A DNA stretch of 64,000 nucleotides from the NCBI RefSeq assembly GCF_021018895.1, contig NC_079384.1, forward strand, positions 62,718 through 126,717, written 5' to 3'. Numbering within the stretch: the stretch's first letter is position 1; each line of letters begins with the position of its first letter. The notes under the pieces are model-generated. The model searched no databases and was not told where the DNA came from. It was given only the letters and a program-made list of their open reading frames with translations. Origin of the DNA: Seriola aureovittata. Taxonomy: Eukaryota; Chordata; Actinopteri; Carangiformes; Carangidae. Positions 46,670 through 59,330 of the stretch are shown piece after piece. A program made the position numbers and the translations under genes.

Positions 46670-49600
46670 AAATTTGACACCCCCATATTTACATCTATTA
46701 GTAGCAATCATAGATTGAAATATGGAAGGAGAGTATGCCTATTTCTCAGCTTAAATACTAGAGAAAGGAGGACACTGAGGGTATTCTTGCAATTACATCA
46801 TCAAGGCTTTTCAGGCTAACCATGTCCCATGTCTCTATGTCCTTTGGTTACAGAGTTTGTTCCAGAAGGGCGCCACCTAGATGGCCCTGGCATATGTGAT
46901 AGATCTCTTGTAATTCTTTCCAAAGATGCTTGTCTCTCACCCCTAGCTGCTTCCATTAATTAGTTACAGCACTTAAGCATGTAAAAAATGTCAACGTTTG
47001 GTGCCCCCTAGCTCTGGACAGGAAGGGGTAACAGCTATGCCTTCAAAACAGAGCGACTCAGCTCGATCAGACCTCCCCGTCCATACCTGGCTTGTGGCTC
47101 TATGGCGCAATATGACCGAGTTTTTCCAATTCGCCTTGTTTGACCAGAGGGCCGAAGGAACTATGGGTCAGCATGGACTCTGAGAGTGTGAGGCCATCTT
47201 GGAGCTTTCAGCCAAATCAATGAGCTACAGGGTTGATCTTGACATATATGATATAGTTCTTTGACAGCTTTCCGGAACACCTTGTTCCATGTCAGTAACC
47301 CCTTTGGTTGGTGAGTTACAGCCATTTAGATGGGAGGTCAAGAGGTCATAATGTGAAGTCAATGAGGGCTAGGCAACCAACATTTCTGGGCTTTTCTCGG
47401 CCATACGGTGTGATAGAGACTTGCAACCACGTTTGCCTGAAAGCCGGCACCCCTGTGATGGTGTGTTTCAATTTCTCACTTCCACAGGAAGTGACCCAAA
47501 ATTCATGTCGGATTTCACAGGCCCACTTGAATGAAATAGATTGAAATATGGAGGCGGGAAAATTTGACACCCCCATATTTACATCTATTAGTAGCAATCA
47601 TAGATTGAAATATGGAAGGAGAGTATGCCTATTTCTCAGCTTAAATACTAGAGAAGGGAGGACACTGAGGGTATTCTTGCACTTGCATCATCAAGGCTTT
47701 TCAGGCTAACCATGTCCAATGTCTCTATCTTCTTTGGTTACAGAGTTTGCTCCAGAAGGGCGCCATCTAGATGGCGCTGACATATGTGATAGATCTCTTG
47801 GAGAGCTTTCTAAAGATGTTTGTCTCTCCTCCCCCGCAGATTCCGTTAATTAGTTACAGCACTTAAGCATGTAAAAAATGTCAACATTTGGTGCCCCCTA
47901 GCTCTGGACTGGAAGGGGTAACAGCTATGCTTTCAAGACAGAGCGACTCGCCTCGATCAGACCTCTCTGTCCATACCTGGCTTGTGGCTCTATGGCGCAA
48001 TATGACCGAGTTTTTCCAATTCGCCTTGTTTGACCAGAGGGCCGAAAGAACTATGGGTCAGCATGGACTCTGAGAGTGTGAGGCCATCTTGGAGCTTTCA
48101 GCCAAATCAATGAGCTACAGGGTTGATCTTGACATATATGATATAGTTCTTTGACAGCTTTCCGGAACACCTTGTTCCATGTCAGTAACCCCTTTGGTTG
48201 GTGAGTTACAGCCATTTAGATGGGAGGTCAAGAGGTCATAATGTGAAGTCAATGAGGGCTAGGCAACCAACATTTCTGGGCTTTTCTCGGCCATACGGTG
48301 TGATAGAGACTTGCAACCACGTTTGCCTGAAAGCCGGCACCCCTGTGATGGTGTGTTTCAATTTCTCACTTCCACAGGAAGTGACCCAAAATTCATGTCG
48401 GATTTCACAGGCCCACTTGAATGAAATAGATTGAAATATGGAGGCGGGAAAATTTGACACCCCCATATTTACATCTATTAGTAGCAATCATAGATTGAAA
48501 TATGGAAGGAGAGTATGCCTATTTCTCAGCTTAAATACTAGAGAAGGGAGGACACTGAGGGTATTCTTGCACTTGCATCATCAAGGCTTTTCAGGCTAAC
48601 CATGTCCAATGTCTCTATCTTCTTTGGTTACAGAGTTTGCTCCAGAAGGGCGCCATCTAGATGGCGCTGACATATGTGATAGATCTCTTGGAGAGCTTTC
48701 TAAAGATGTTTGTCTCTCCTCCCCCGCAGATTCCGTTAATTAGTTACAGCACTTAAGCATGTAAAAAATGTCAATGTTTGGTGCCCCCTAGCTCTGGACA
48801 GGAAGGGGTAACAGCTATGCTTTCAAGACAGAGCGACTCGCTCGATCAGACCTCTCTGTCCATACCTGGCTTGTGGCTCTATGGCGCAATATGACCGAGT
48901 TTTTCCAATTCACCTTGTTTGACCAGAGGGCCGAAGGAACTATGGGTCAGCATGGACTCTGAGAGTGTGAGGCCATCTTGGAGCTTTCAGCCAAATCAAT
49001 GAGCTACAGGGTTGATCTTGACATATATGATATAGTTCTTTGACAGCTTTCCGGAACACCTTGTTCCATGTCAGTAACCCCTTTGGTTGGTGAGTTACAG
49101 CCATTTAGATGGGAGGTCAAGAGGTCATAATGTGAAGTCAATGAGGGCTAGGCAACCAACATTTCTGGGCTTTTCTCGGCCATACGGTGTGATAGAGACT
49201 TGCAACCACGTTTGCCTGAAAGCCGGCACCCCTGTGATGGTGTGTTTCAATTTCTCACTTCCACAGGAAGTGACCCAAAATTCATGTCGGATTTCACAGG
49301 CCCACTTGAATGAAATAGATTGAAATATGGAGGCGGGAAAATTTGACACCCCCATATTTACATCTATTAGTAGCAATCATAGATTGAAATATGGAAGGAG
49401 AGTATGCCTATTTCTCAGCTTAAATACTAGAGAAGGGAGGACACTGAGGGTATTCTTGCACTTGCATCATCAAGGCTTTTCAGGCTAACCATGTCCAATG
49501 TCTCTATCTTCTTTGGTTACAGAGTTTGCTCCAGAAGGGCGCCATCTAGATGGCGCTGACATATGTGATAGATCTCTTGGAGAGCTTTCTAAAGATGTTT

Positions 49601-52600
49601 GTCTCTCCTCCCCCGCAGATTCCGTTAATTAGTTACAGCACTTAAGCATGTAAAAAATGTCAATGTTTGGTGCCCCCTAGCTCTGGACAGGAAGGGGTAA
49701 CAGCTATGCTTTCAAGACAGAGCGACTCGGCTCGAAGAGACCTCTCCGTCCATAACTGGCTTGTGGCTTTATGGCGCAATATGACCGAGTTTTTCCAATT
49801 CACCTTGTTTGACCAGAGGGCCGAAGGAACTATGGGTCAGCATGGACTCTGAGAGTGTGAGGCCATCTTGGAGCTTTCAGCCAAATCAATGAGTTACAGG
49901 GTTGATCTTGACATATATGATATAGTTCTTTGAGAGCTTTCTGGAACACCTTGTTCCATGTCAGTAACCCCTTCGGTTGGTGAGTTACAGCCATTTAGAT
50001 GGGAGGTCAAGAGGTCATAATGTTAAGTCAATGAGGGCTAGGCAACCAACATTTCTGGGCTTTTCTCGGCCATACGGTGTGACAGAGACTTGCAACCATG
50101 TTTGCCTGAAAGCCGGCACCCCTGTGATGGTGTGATTCAATTTCTCACTTCCACAGGAAGTGACCCAAAATTCATGTCGGATTTCACAGGCCCACTTGAA
50201 TGAAATAGATTGAAATATGGAGGCGGGAAAATTTGACACCCCCATATTTACATCTATTAGTAGCAATCATAGATTGAAATATGGAAGGAGAGTATGCCTA
50301 TTTCTCAGCTTAAATACTAGAGAAGGGAGGACACTGAGGGTATTCTTGCACTTGCATCATCAAGGCTTTTCAGGCTAACCATGTCCAATGTCTCTATCTT
50401 CTTTGGTTACAGAGTTTGCTCCAGAAGGGCGCCATCTAGATGGCGCTGACATATGTGATAGATCTCTTGGAGAGCTTTCTAAAGATGTTTGTCTCTCCTC
50501 CCCCGCAGATTCCGTTAATTAGTTACAGCACTTAAGCATGTAAAAAATGTCAATGTTTGGTGCCCCCTAGCTCTGGACTGGAAGGGGTAACAGCTATGCT
50601 TTCAAGACAGAGCGACTCGCCTCGATCAGACCTCTCTGTCCATACCTGGCTTGTGGCTCTATGGCGCAATATGACCGAGTTTTTCCAATTCGCCTTGTTT
50701 GACCAGAGGGCCGAAAGAACTATGGGTCAGCATGGACTCTGAGAGTGTGAGGCCATCTTGGAGCTTTCAGCCAAATCAATGAGCTACAGGGTTGATCTTG
50801 ACATATATGATATAGTTCTTTGAGAGCTTTCTGGAACACCTTGTTCCATGTCAGTAACCCCTTTGGTTGGTGAGTTACAGCCATTTAGATGGGAGGTCAA
50901 GAGGTCATAATGTTAAGTCAATGAGGGCTAGGCAACCAACATTTCTGGGCTTTTCTCGGCCATACGGTGTGACAGAGACTTGCAACCATGTTTGCCTGAA
51001 AGCCGGCACCCCTGTGATGGTGTGATTCAATTTCTCACTTCCACAGGAAGTGACCCAAAATTCATGTCGGATTTCACAGGCCCACTTGAATGAAATAGAT
51101 TGAAATATGGAGGCGGGAAAATTTGACACCCCCATATTTACATCTATTAGTAGCAATCATAGATTGAAATATGGAAGGAGAGTATGCCTATTTCTCAGCT
51201 TAAATACTAGAGAAGGGAGGACACTGAGGGTATTCTTGCACTTGCATCATCAAGGCTTTTCAGGCTAACCATGTCCAATGTCTCTATCTTCTTTGGTTAC
51301 AGAGTTTGCTCCAGAAGGGCGCCATCTAGATGGCGCTGACATATGTGATAGATCTCTTGGAGAGCTTTCTAAAGATGTTTGTCTCTCCTCCCCCGCAGAT
51401 TCCGTTAATTAGTTACAGCACTTAAGCATGTAAAAAATGTCAATGTTTGGTGCCCCCTAGCTCTGGACAGGAAGGGGTAACAGCTATGCTTTCAAGACAG
51501 AGCGACTCGGCTCGAAGAGACCTCTCCGTCCATAACTGGCTTGTGGCTTTATGGCGCAATATGACCGAGTTTTTCCAATTCACCTTGTTTGACCAGAGGG
51601 CCGAAGGAACTATGGGTCAGCATGGACTCTGAGAGTGTGAGGCCATCTTGGAGCTTTCAGCCAAATCAATGAGTTACAGGGTTGATCTTGACATATATGA
51701 TATAGTTCTTTGAGAGCTTTCTGGAACACCTTGTTCCATGTCAGTAACCCCTTCGGTTGGTGAGTTACAGCCATTTAGATGGGAGGTCAAGAGGTCATAA
51801 TGTTAAGTCAATGAGGGCTAGGCAACCAACATTTCTGGGCTTTTCTCGGCCATACGGTGTGACAGAGACTTGCAACCATGTTTGCCTGAAAGCCGGCACC
51901 CCTGTGATGGTGTGATTCAATTTCTCACTTCCACAGGAAGTGACCCAAAATTCATGTCGGATTTCACAGGCCCACTTGAATGAAATAGATTGAAATATGG
52001 AGGCGGGAAAATTTGACACCCCCATATTTACATCTATTAGTAGCAATCATAGATTGAAATATGGAAGGAGAGTATGCCTATTTCTCAGCTTAAATACTAG
52101 AGAAGGGAGGACACTGAGGGTATTCTTGCACTTGCATCATCAAGGCTTTTCAGGCTAACCATGTCCAATGTCTCTATCTTCTTTGGTTACAGAGTTTGCT
52201 CCAGAAGGGCGCCATCTAGATGGCGCTGACATATGTGATAGATCTCTTGGAGAGCTTTCTAAAGATGTTTGTCTCTCCTCCCCCGCAGATTCCGTTAATT
52301 AGTTACAGCACTTAAGCATGTAAAAAATGTCAATGTTTGGTGCCCCCTAGCTCTGGACAGGAAGGGGTAACAGCTATGCTTTCAAGACAGAGCGACTCGG
52401 CTCGAAGAGACCTCTCCGTCCATAACTGGCTTGTGGCTTTATGGCGCAATATGACCGAGTTTTTCCAATTCACCTTGTTTGACCAGAGGGCCGAAGGAAC
52501 TATGGGTCAGCATGGACTCTGAGAGTGTGAGGCCATCTTGGAGCTTTCAGCCAAATCAATGAGTTACAGGGTTGATCTTGACATATATGATATAGTTCTT

Positions 52601-53697
52601 TGAGAGCTTTCTGGAACACCTTGTTCCATGTCAGTAACCCCTTCGGTTGGTGAGTTACAGCCATTTAGATGGGAGGTCAAGAGGTCATAATGTTAAGTCA
52701 ATGAGGGCTAGGCAACCAACATTTCTGGGCTTTTCTCGGCCATACGGTGTGACAGAGACTTGCAACCATGTTTGCCTGAAAGCCGGCACCCCTGTGATGG
52801 TGTGATTCAATTTCTCACTTCCACAGGAAGTGACCCAAAATTCATGTCGGATTTCACAGGCCCACTTGAATGAAATAGATTGAAATATGGAGGCGGGAAA
52901 ATTTAACACCCCCATATTTACATCTATTAGTAGCAATCATAGATTGAAATATGGAAGGAGAGTATGCCTATTTCTCAGCTTAAATACTAGAGAAAGGAGG
53001 ACACTGAGGGTATTCTTGCACTTGCATCATCAAGGCTTTTCAGGCTAACCATGTCCAATGTCTCTATCTTCTTTGGTTACAGAGTTTGCTCCAGAAGGGC
53101 GCCATCTAGATGGCGCTGACATATGTGATAGATCTCTTGGAGAGCTTTCTAAAGATGTTTGTCTCTCCTCCCCCGCAGATTCCGTTAATTAGTTACAGCA
53201 CTTAAGCATGTAAAAAATGTCAACATTTGGTGCCCCCTAGCTCTGGACTGGAAGGGGTAACAGCTATGCTTTCAAGACAGAGCGACTCGCCTCGATCAGA
53301 CCTCTCTGTCCATACCTGGCTTGTGGCTCTATGGCGCAATATGACCGAGTTTTTCCAATTCACCTTGTTTGACCAGAGGGCCGAAGGAACTATGGGTCAG
53401 CATGGACTCTGAGAGTGTGAGGCCATCTTGGAGCTCTCAGCCAAATCAATGAGTTACAGGGTTGATCTTGACATATATGATATAGTTCTTTGAGAGCTTT
53501 CTGGAACACCTTGTTCCATGTCAGTAACCCCTTCGGTTGGTGAGTTACAGCCATTTAGATGGGAGGTCAAGAGGTCATAATGTTAAGTCAATGAGGGCTA
53601 GGCAACCAACATTTCTGGGCTTTTCTCGGCCATACGGTGTGATAGAGACTTGCAACCACATTTGCCTGAAAGCCGGCACCCCTGTTATGGTGTGTTT
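46670..53697 (+). repeat. 890-bp tandem repeat, eight monomers (last one partial)
   Basis: AATTTGACACCCCCATATTT starts near 46671, 47561, 48451, 49340, 50230, 51120, 52010 and (as AATTTAACAC) 52900. Monomers are very similar, so identical 61-83-codon ORFs recur in each; these are not genes. Each full-identity monomer carries the 18-bp palindrome GCGCCATCTAGATGGCGC and the pair CCATATTTACATCTAT...ATAGATTGAAATATGG. Confidence 0.97.
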
Positions 53698-56560
53698 CAT
53701 TTTCTGTAGCTATGGACCCATAGGAAGTACCCAAAATTTAAGAAGATTCAGTGACTCCATATTTACATCTATTAGCAATCATCTACTTATCATTTAATCA
53801 TATATTTTGCCTAAAGTTGCCTAAAATTGTCACTTCATTGACATATATGACAGAAGTCTTAATTAGCTTATTAATGCTCTCTGTTTCACATTTGTGAATG
53901 CTTCCATTACTGAGACAAATGTCAGAACAAAGTGAAAATTTTAAAATTCTGGCACCCTCTAGCTTCCATAACAATCAACACAGCTTGGTGGGACATGTAC
54001 AGTTGCGATTGCCCCGCTGAGGGCTTTTCAGAAAAGTATGTTACTTTTTCCTACGACAAAGTTGAATATTTTCACATCCCCCACTCATCCAGTGTTGCCA
54101 AACACTGAAAATACTTTCTGAGTACCCTGACCAGGAACTCCCTAGATGGCATTAATGACCATAATCCAATCTGTCTGAGCTTGGGATATGAGATAGAACT
54201 TACAGTGAGTCATGCTGTGTAAAATTTTGGTGCTTCCTGTTACTAAGTTTCACCCTATAAAAGGTCAAAGGTCACACCCAAATTTCTATTGTTGGTGAAC
54301 CCATTTTCCAAAAGTTCATCCATTTACATAGTAATTTCTCTCATTTTTGCATCAGCTTAATGTCATGTGGAAACGACCTGGAGGATTTCTGTCGGGGGGT
54401 CTATAGTCACCAAAGAGAGTGCTTTATGCGATATAAGTTTGAAGATTTTTTGTGCATATTTTTTCCAAAAAGTTATCCCATCTAAATCTCACCCTGCTCT
54501 TGTTATAGATGGGTCAGAATGCTCCCAGACGCACTTTTTACCAGGTTTCTAACTGCTTCTTGTCCCATTTTACAAGACCTCAAAATTTGGGTGTTTTGGA
54601 AGTTAGCAGCCCTCCAGCTTACATATTTAAAAGTATAGGTAGTCGGGAGGTGTATGACTGTGATCGCCCCGCTGAGGGCTTTACAAAAATGTATGTTATT
54701 TTGTCCTACGACAAATTTCAAAATTTGCCCATCCCCCACTCATCCAGGGTTGCCAAACTCTGAAAATACTTTCTGAGCTCCCTGACCAGGAAAACCCTAG
54801 ATGGCATTTATGACCAAAGTCCAATCTGTCTGAGCTTGGGATATGAGAGAGAACTTACAGTGAGTCATGCTGTGTAAAATTTTGGTGCTTTCTGTTACTA
54901 AGTTTCACCCTATAAAACCTCAAAGGTCACACCCAGATTTCTATCTGTTGGTGAACCCATGTTCCAAAAGTTCATCCATTTACATAGTAATTTCCCTCAT
55001 TTTTGCCCCAGCGTAATGTCATGTGGAAACGACCTGGAGGATTTCTGTCGAGGGGTCTATAGTCACCAAACAGAGAGCTATATGCAACATAAGTTTGAAG
55101 ATTTTCTGTGCAGGTTTTTTCCAAAAAGTTATCCCATCTAAATCTTACACTGCTGTTGTTATAGATGGGTCAGAATGCTGCCAGACACACTTTTCACCAG
55201 GTTTCTAGCTGCTTCCATTCTCATTTTACAAGACCTCAAAGTTTGGGATTTTTGGAAGTTTGCCACCCTCTAGCTTCCATATTTAAAAGTATAGGTAGCC
55301 AGGAGGTGTACGGCTGTGATCGCCCTGCTGAGGGCTTTGCAAAAATGTATGTGTGAAGATCTTCCGTGCATGTTTTTTCCAAAAAGTTATCCCATCTAAA
55401 TCTCACCCTGCTCTTGTTATAGATGGGTCAGTATGCTCCCAGACACACTTTTCGACAGGTTTCTAGGTGCTTCCGTTCCCATTTTACAAGACCTCAAAAT
55501 TTTGGATTTTTGGAAGGTTGCCGCCCTCAAGCTTCCATATTTAAAAGTATAGGTAGTCGGGAGTGTATTACTGTGATCGCCCCGCTGAGGGCTTTACAAA
55601 AATGTATGTTATTTTGTCCTACGACAAATTTCAAAATTTGCCCATCCCCCACTCATCCAGGGTTGCCAAACTCTGAAAATACTTTCTGAGCTCCCTGACC
55701 AGGAAAACCCTAGATGGCATTTATGACCAAAGTCCAATCTGTCTGAGCTTGGGATATGAGAGAGAACTTACAGTGAGTCATGCTGTGTAAAATTTTGGTG
55801 CTTCCTGTTACTAAGTTTCACCCTATAAAACCTCAAAGGTCACACCCAGATTTCTATCTGTTGGTGAACCCATGTTCCAAAAGTTCCACTATTTACATAG
55901 TAATTTCCCTCATTTTTGCCTCAGCGTAATGTCATGTGGAAACGACCTGGAGGATTTCTGTCGAGGGGTCTATAGTCACCAAACAGAGAGCTATATGCAA
56001 AATAAGTTTGAAGATTTTCTGTGCATGTTTTTTCCAAAAAGTTATCCCATCTAAATCTTACACTGCTGTTGTTATAGATGGGTCAGAATGCTGCCAGACA
56101 CACTTTTCACCAGGTTTCTAGCTGCTTCCATTCTCATTTTACAAGACCTCAAAGTTTGGGATTTTTGGAAGTTTGCCACCCTCTAGCTTCCATATTTAAA
56201 AGTATAGGTAGCCAGGAGGTGTACGGCTGTGATCGCCCTGCTGAGGGCTTTGCAAAAATGTATGTGTGAAGATCTTCTGTGCATGTTTTTTCCAAAAAAT
56301 TATCCCATCTAAATCTCACCCTGCTGTTGTTATAGATGGGTCAGTATGCTCCCAGACACACTTTTCGACAGGTTTCTAGGTGCTTCTGTTCCCATTTTAC
56401 AAGACCTCAAAATTTTGGATTTTTGGAAGGTTGCCGCCCTCAAGTTTCCATATTTAAAAGTATAGGTAGTCAGGAGGTGTATGGCTGTGATCGCCCCACT
56501 GAGGGCTTTCCAAAAATGTATGTTATTTTGTCCTATGACCAAAAAAAATTTACCCAGACC
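53698..56560 (+). repeat. second tandem family, about 913-bp period with internal 656- and 258-bp sub-blocks
   Basis: Block starts recur at 54367, 55023 and 55936; sub-blocks at 54509, 55165, 55423, 56078 and 56336 alternate by about 656 and 258 bp. Small ORFs recur with the blocks and are not genes. The first 100 bp retain the 890-type end. Confidence 0.85.
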
Positions 56561-57090
56561 CTTCTCATCAGCCTAGACTCAACAAACCGCTGGTCTGGAG
56601 CTCCCCCATTGGCCTGAACCCAAACCAATGGTCAGCTTTATTATCCCTGAGGGGTACATTGTGGGATAGCCAGCATCTCTCCCTTATAAATATGAGAAAG
56701 GGTGTATAAAGTGGAGCCTACCACCTTGTGACACACTTTTACAATACCCTGAAGTTTACAGAACCATCCGTCAATCATATGTGGGTTGAGATCTATAACA
56801 GGGTGGAAAGGACAATGAAATAGAGGATATTCTCTATACAAGTCATATAATATGTTGAAAAATGGAATATTGAAATGAAATGAAAGAGGTGGAATTTTAT
56901 TCTGGAATCGAAAAATTTTCCTGTATTGCCATCTAGAGGACACTGTAGGAACTTGGAAAAAAAAAAAAAAAAGTTGGAATAAAAAGGTGGAAGATGGAAT
57001 TTCCCAATGACACCTTCAATACTAATAGATACGGACATGGAATCATAAAGTTGGCATTGGGAATCTCAATTCATTTTCAATGGAGATCCC
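56561..57090. other. non-coding flank, no gene seen
   Basis: Includes an A17 run (56957-56973). ORFs on the minus strand (56641-57038) show no family features. Confidence 0.4.
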
Positions 57091-57123
57091 CTAACCCTAA
57101 CCCTAACCCTAACCCTAACCCTT
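57091..57123 (+). repeat. interstitial telomeric repeat (CCCTAA)5
   Basis: Five perfect units plus partial, between the tandem repeats and the crystallin exon. Confidence 0.95.
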
Positions 57124-57641
57124 CTTGTGTTTATCTTAAATAAAGAGTTATAGCATAGTAAGGCATAAAAAGCCATGTAAAAGTCATTGTACATTAAGTC
57201 ATGAAAGATATTTTCTGTGGTTGTAGTTTAATTTCATTGGAGGTGTGTTGTCTTTCACTGTGCTCACAAAGTAAATGTTAACTTTGTTAAAATCATTAAG
57301 GTTTACACTTTTTCACGGAAACTACTGTACTATAGCTGAATACACTTCATTTTCACAGAAAGAAGCAAGAAATAAATATCAAATGATGAATAACATTGAG
57401 TTACACAAGATAGACAGGAGGTTATGTCCCAACTCTGGCTGTTTCTAAATACCCAGGAAGTTTTTTAGTCACACCAATAATCTACTCTGAAATTTGTAGC
57501 CTGTAATCTAAATCTTAACTGTTTTCTTTTCCTGAGACAATCAAATCAAGTTTGATGTTTGACAGCCAAAACAACGAAGTCACACAGTTCAGTATCTTAA
57601 TCAATAGATCAGACAGAAATCCTTATTCACTTATATGAAAC

Positions 57642-57647
57642 TTTATT
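57642..57647 (-). terminator. poly(A) signal of the crystallin exon
   Basis: AATAAA on the minus strand (TTTATT on plus), about 30 bp downstream of the crystallin stop. Confidence 0.6.
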
Positions 57648-57675
57648 TATATTTTTCAGTGTTTCCATGGTGACT

Positions 57676-57954
57676 CTAATAGTGAGAGTCCATGATGCGC
57701 TTCATGCTCATGAACTTCATGTTGCCCATGCCCATGTTCATGAAGCTCCTGTACTCTCCAGGCCTCATGTACATCATCCTGCCTCTGTAGTGGGGCTGCT
57801 CATACATCAGCCAGTGTCTGTCCATCACGTGGCAAGACATGCAGTTGGACATGCGGTAACAATCCATGACATTGTCACAGTCGTCCATCAGCTCGGACAT
57901 CTGGCCTCCAAAGTTCTCCCTCTCATAGATCCTCAGTCTGTATGAGCCACGGTA
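57676..57954 (-). CDS. crygm: gamma-M-crystallin last exon (orphan, 92 codons)
   Basis: From the acceptor GTGTTCCAG at 57955 the frame reads [18 protein letters not shown], then [43 protein letters not shown] and a Met-rich end MKRIMDSHY, then a stop. This is the third Greek-key motif and the fourth of a teleost gamma-M crystallin (lens structural protein, unusually Met-rich). It corresponds to exon 3 of the usual three-exon gene. Exons 1 and 2 (start and N-terminal domain) are not found upstream: within about 100 bp the sequence changes to transposon-like and microsatellite DNA and then PLE. It is either a gene broken by rearrangement or one whose first exons lie beyond inserted repeats. The exon has no lesion. 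Confidence 0.88.
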   Translation of the reverse strand, partial: YRGSYRLRIYERENFGGQMSELMDDCDNVMDCYRMSNCMSCHVMDRHWLMYEQPHYRGRMMYMRPGEYRSFMNMGMGNMKFMSMKRIMDSHY

Positions 57955-58059
57955 CTGGAACACATCAGTAATCAATATACAATCATTAGTCAGTGTTCAC
58001 TGATAGTGAGTTTAGGTAGAACTCAGGACCACAGGAAATCACTCGTTATTTGTACCTAA

Positions 58060-58228
58060 CATACTACATGGTCAAAAATATGTGGACACGAGTGAAGCTG
58101 TTGACATGCAGACACACTATCATCATCATCATCATCATCACTGTCATCGTCATCATCATCATCATCACTGTCATCGTCATCATCATCATTGACATCATCA
58201 TCATCATCACTGTCATTTTCATTTGCAT
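58060..58228 (+). repeat. MITE-end-like sequence and (ATC)n microsatellite
   Basis: CATGGTCAAAAATATGTGGACAC (58068-58090) resembles the end of a common fish MITE. Then ATC/GTC trinucleotides run to 58220, with repeated CACTGTCAT inserts. Confidence 0.75.
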
Positions 58229-58233
58229 CCTCT

Positions 58234-58903
58234 TCCCTACCCTAACCCCAATCCCAAGGACAGTAACGGCCCAAGCTCACCCCATAGACACACCCCACCA
58301 ACACACCACAACTCTCCTTCATCACCACACCTGATACCCTTTGTCTCCACTTTTTCTCATCAAATCACCGACCTACACCGCATTATCAAACACAACTTCT
58401 CCATATTACAGTCTCAACATCCGGCCTTTCATAACCACAAAATCATCTCAGCCCATAGAAAACACAAGAGCCTTCAGTCCATCCTCGTCAGATCTCAATT
58501 TTCCGACCATAGACCCACACCCCCCCTTTCACATAATCACCATTACAAAAATAGAAAATTCATCCATAATCCATATAGTAACACATCATCCCCCACACTT
58601 TGCTCATTTTCCATCACCACAACCAACTACAAGTCTATATCATCACATGCACACTCTGCAATAAACATTACATCGGCGAAACAAAACATTCCACTCACAC
58701 CCTTTTATCACAGCACCTGTATAACATTGGGGAAGGTCGACTCCACACTCCTCTGGTTCAACATTTTCAGTCCCATCCACCTCATCATAACTGTTCTAGA
58801 GAACAATGATCGCTGGACCTGTGGGCAGAGGAAGAGAGCGGAGAAAATTTGGATCCACAGGCTCGGGACCACTGTGCCCGGAGGTTTAAACGACGACTGA
58901 AGG
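58234..58903 (+). mobile_element. Penelope-like element, C-terminal GIY-YIG fragment (frameshifted)
   Basis: Begins in telomere-like CCCTACCCTAACCCC. Then comes a PLE linker (HKIISAHRKHKSLQSILVRSQF) in one frame. The endonuclease core (VYIITCTLCNKHYIGETKHSTH) is in another frame, and the end (AEKIWIHRLGTTVPGGLNDD, stop at 58898-58900) is back in the first. Two frameshifts make it a dead copy. The CxxC pair, YIG motif and catalytic Glu are visible. As in the copies at 1-430 and 1866-2443, the RT domain is missing and telomeric sequence sits at the 5' truncation, in the same relative orientation. Confidence 0.82.
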
Positions 58904-58989
58904 AAGAAAAACCACATCCACCACCTCTGGGTACGGTACTCCCGAGCCTGTTCCTGCAGTTTTCTTGGGCCATGCGGATCCCATCCCAA

Positions 58990-59075
58990 CTCAACCTGAC
59001 AAACAGCGGAATGGTCTAAGCCCTGGTCTGCCATACGGCAGACTGGGATTCGAATCCACGCCAGGACGGGAGGTG
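58990..59075 (+). other. tRNA-like sequence downstream of PLE fragment
   Basis: AGCGGAATGGTCTAAG resembles a tRNA D-arm/A box, a GTCTG/CAGAC arm follows, then GGGATTCGAATCCACG fits a T arm with B box. No full acceptor stem seen, so not a functional tRNA. Confidence 0.45.
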
Positions 59076-59330
59076 CATATTTTACTTTTTCTTCTTAACA
59101 ATTTTATTATTAATACAATAATATTATTATATATAATATATATATTATATTATTATATAAAATTAATTATTTTTTATTCTTTTATATATAAGTATTATTA
59201 TTATTAAATTTTTTTTTTTTTTTCTTTTTTATTACTCTACTGGTTTTATTTCCCTATGCACCTCCCTATGGTGATCCGCATGGTCACCATAGGGAGGTGG
59301 GTTGGGGTTAGGGTTAGGGAAGGAATGGAG
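59076..59330. repeat. AT-rich stretch, then foldback at a telomere-like tract
   Basis: AT-rich to 59235, then GCACCTCCCTATGGTGAT and its complement ATCACC..ACCATAGGGAGGTG around 59258-59300, followed by TTGGGGTTAGGGTTAGGG. Confidence 0.6.

Noticed and set aside
46998..53412. Families of 61-, 78- and 83-codon ORFs found in every 890-bp monomer
   Set aside because: Both strands are open at once, there is no protein feature, and identity is explained by recent tandem duplication.
54367..56617. Recurring 60-93-codon ORFs in the 913-bp family
   Set aside because: Same reason; no domain, and changes between copies do not favour synonymous sites by eye.
58990..59075. Functional tRNA gene
   Set aside because: T arm and B box are good, but no acceptor stem pairing or proper anticodon loop was found.
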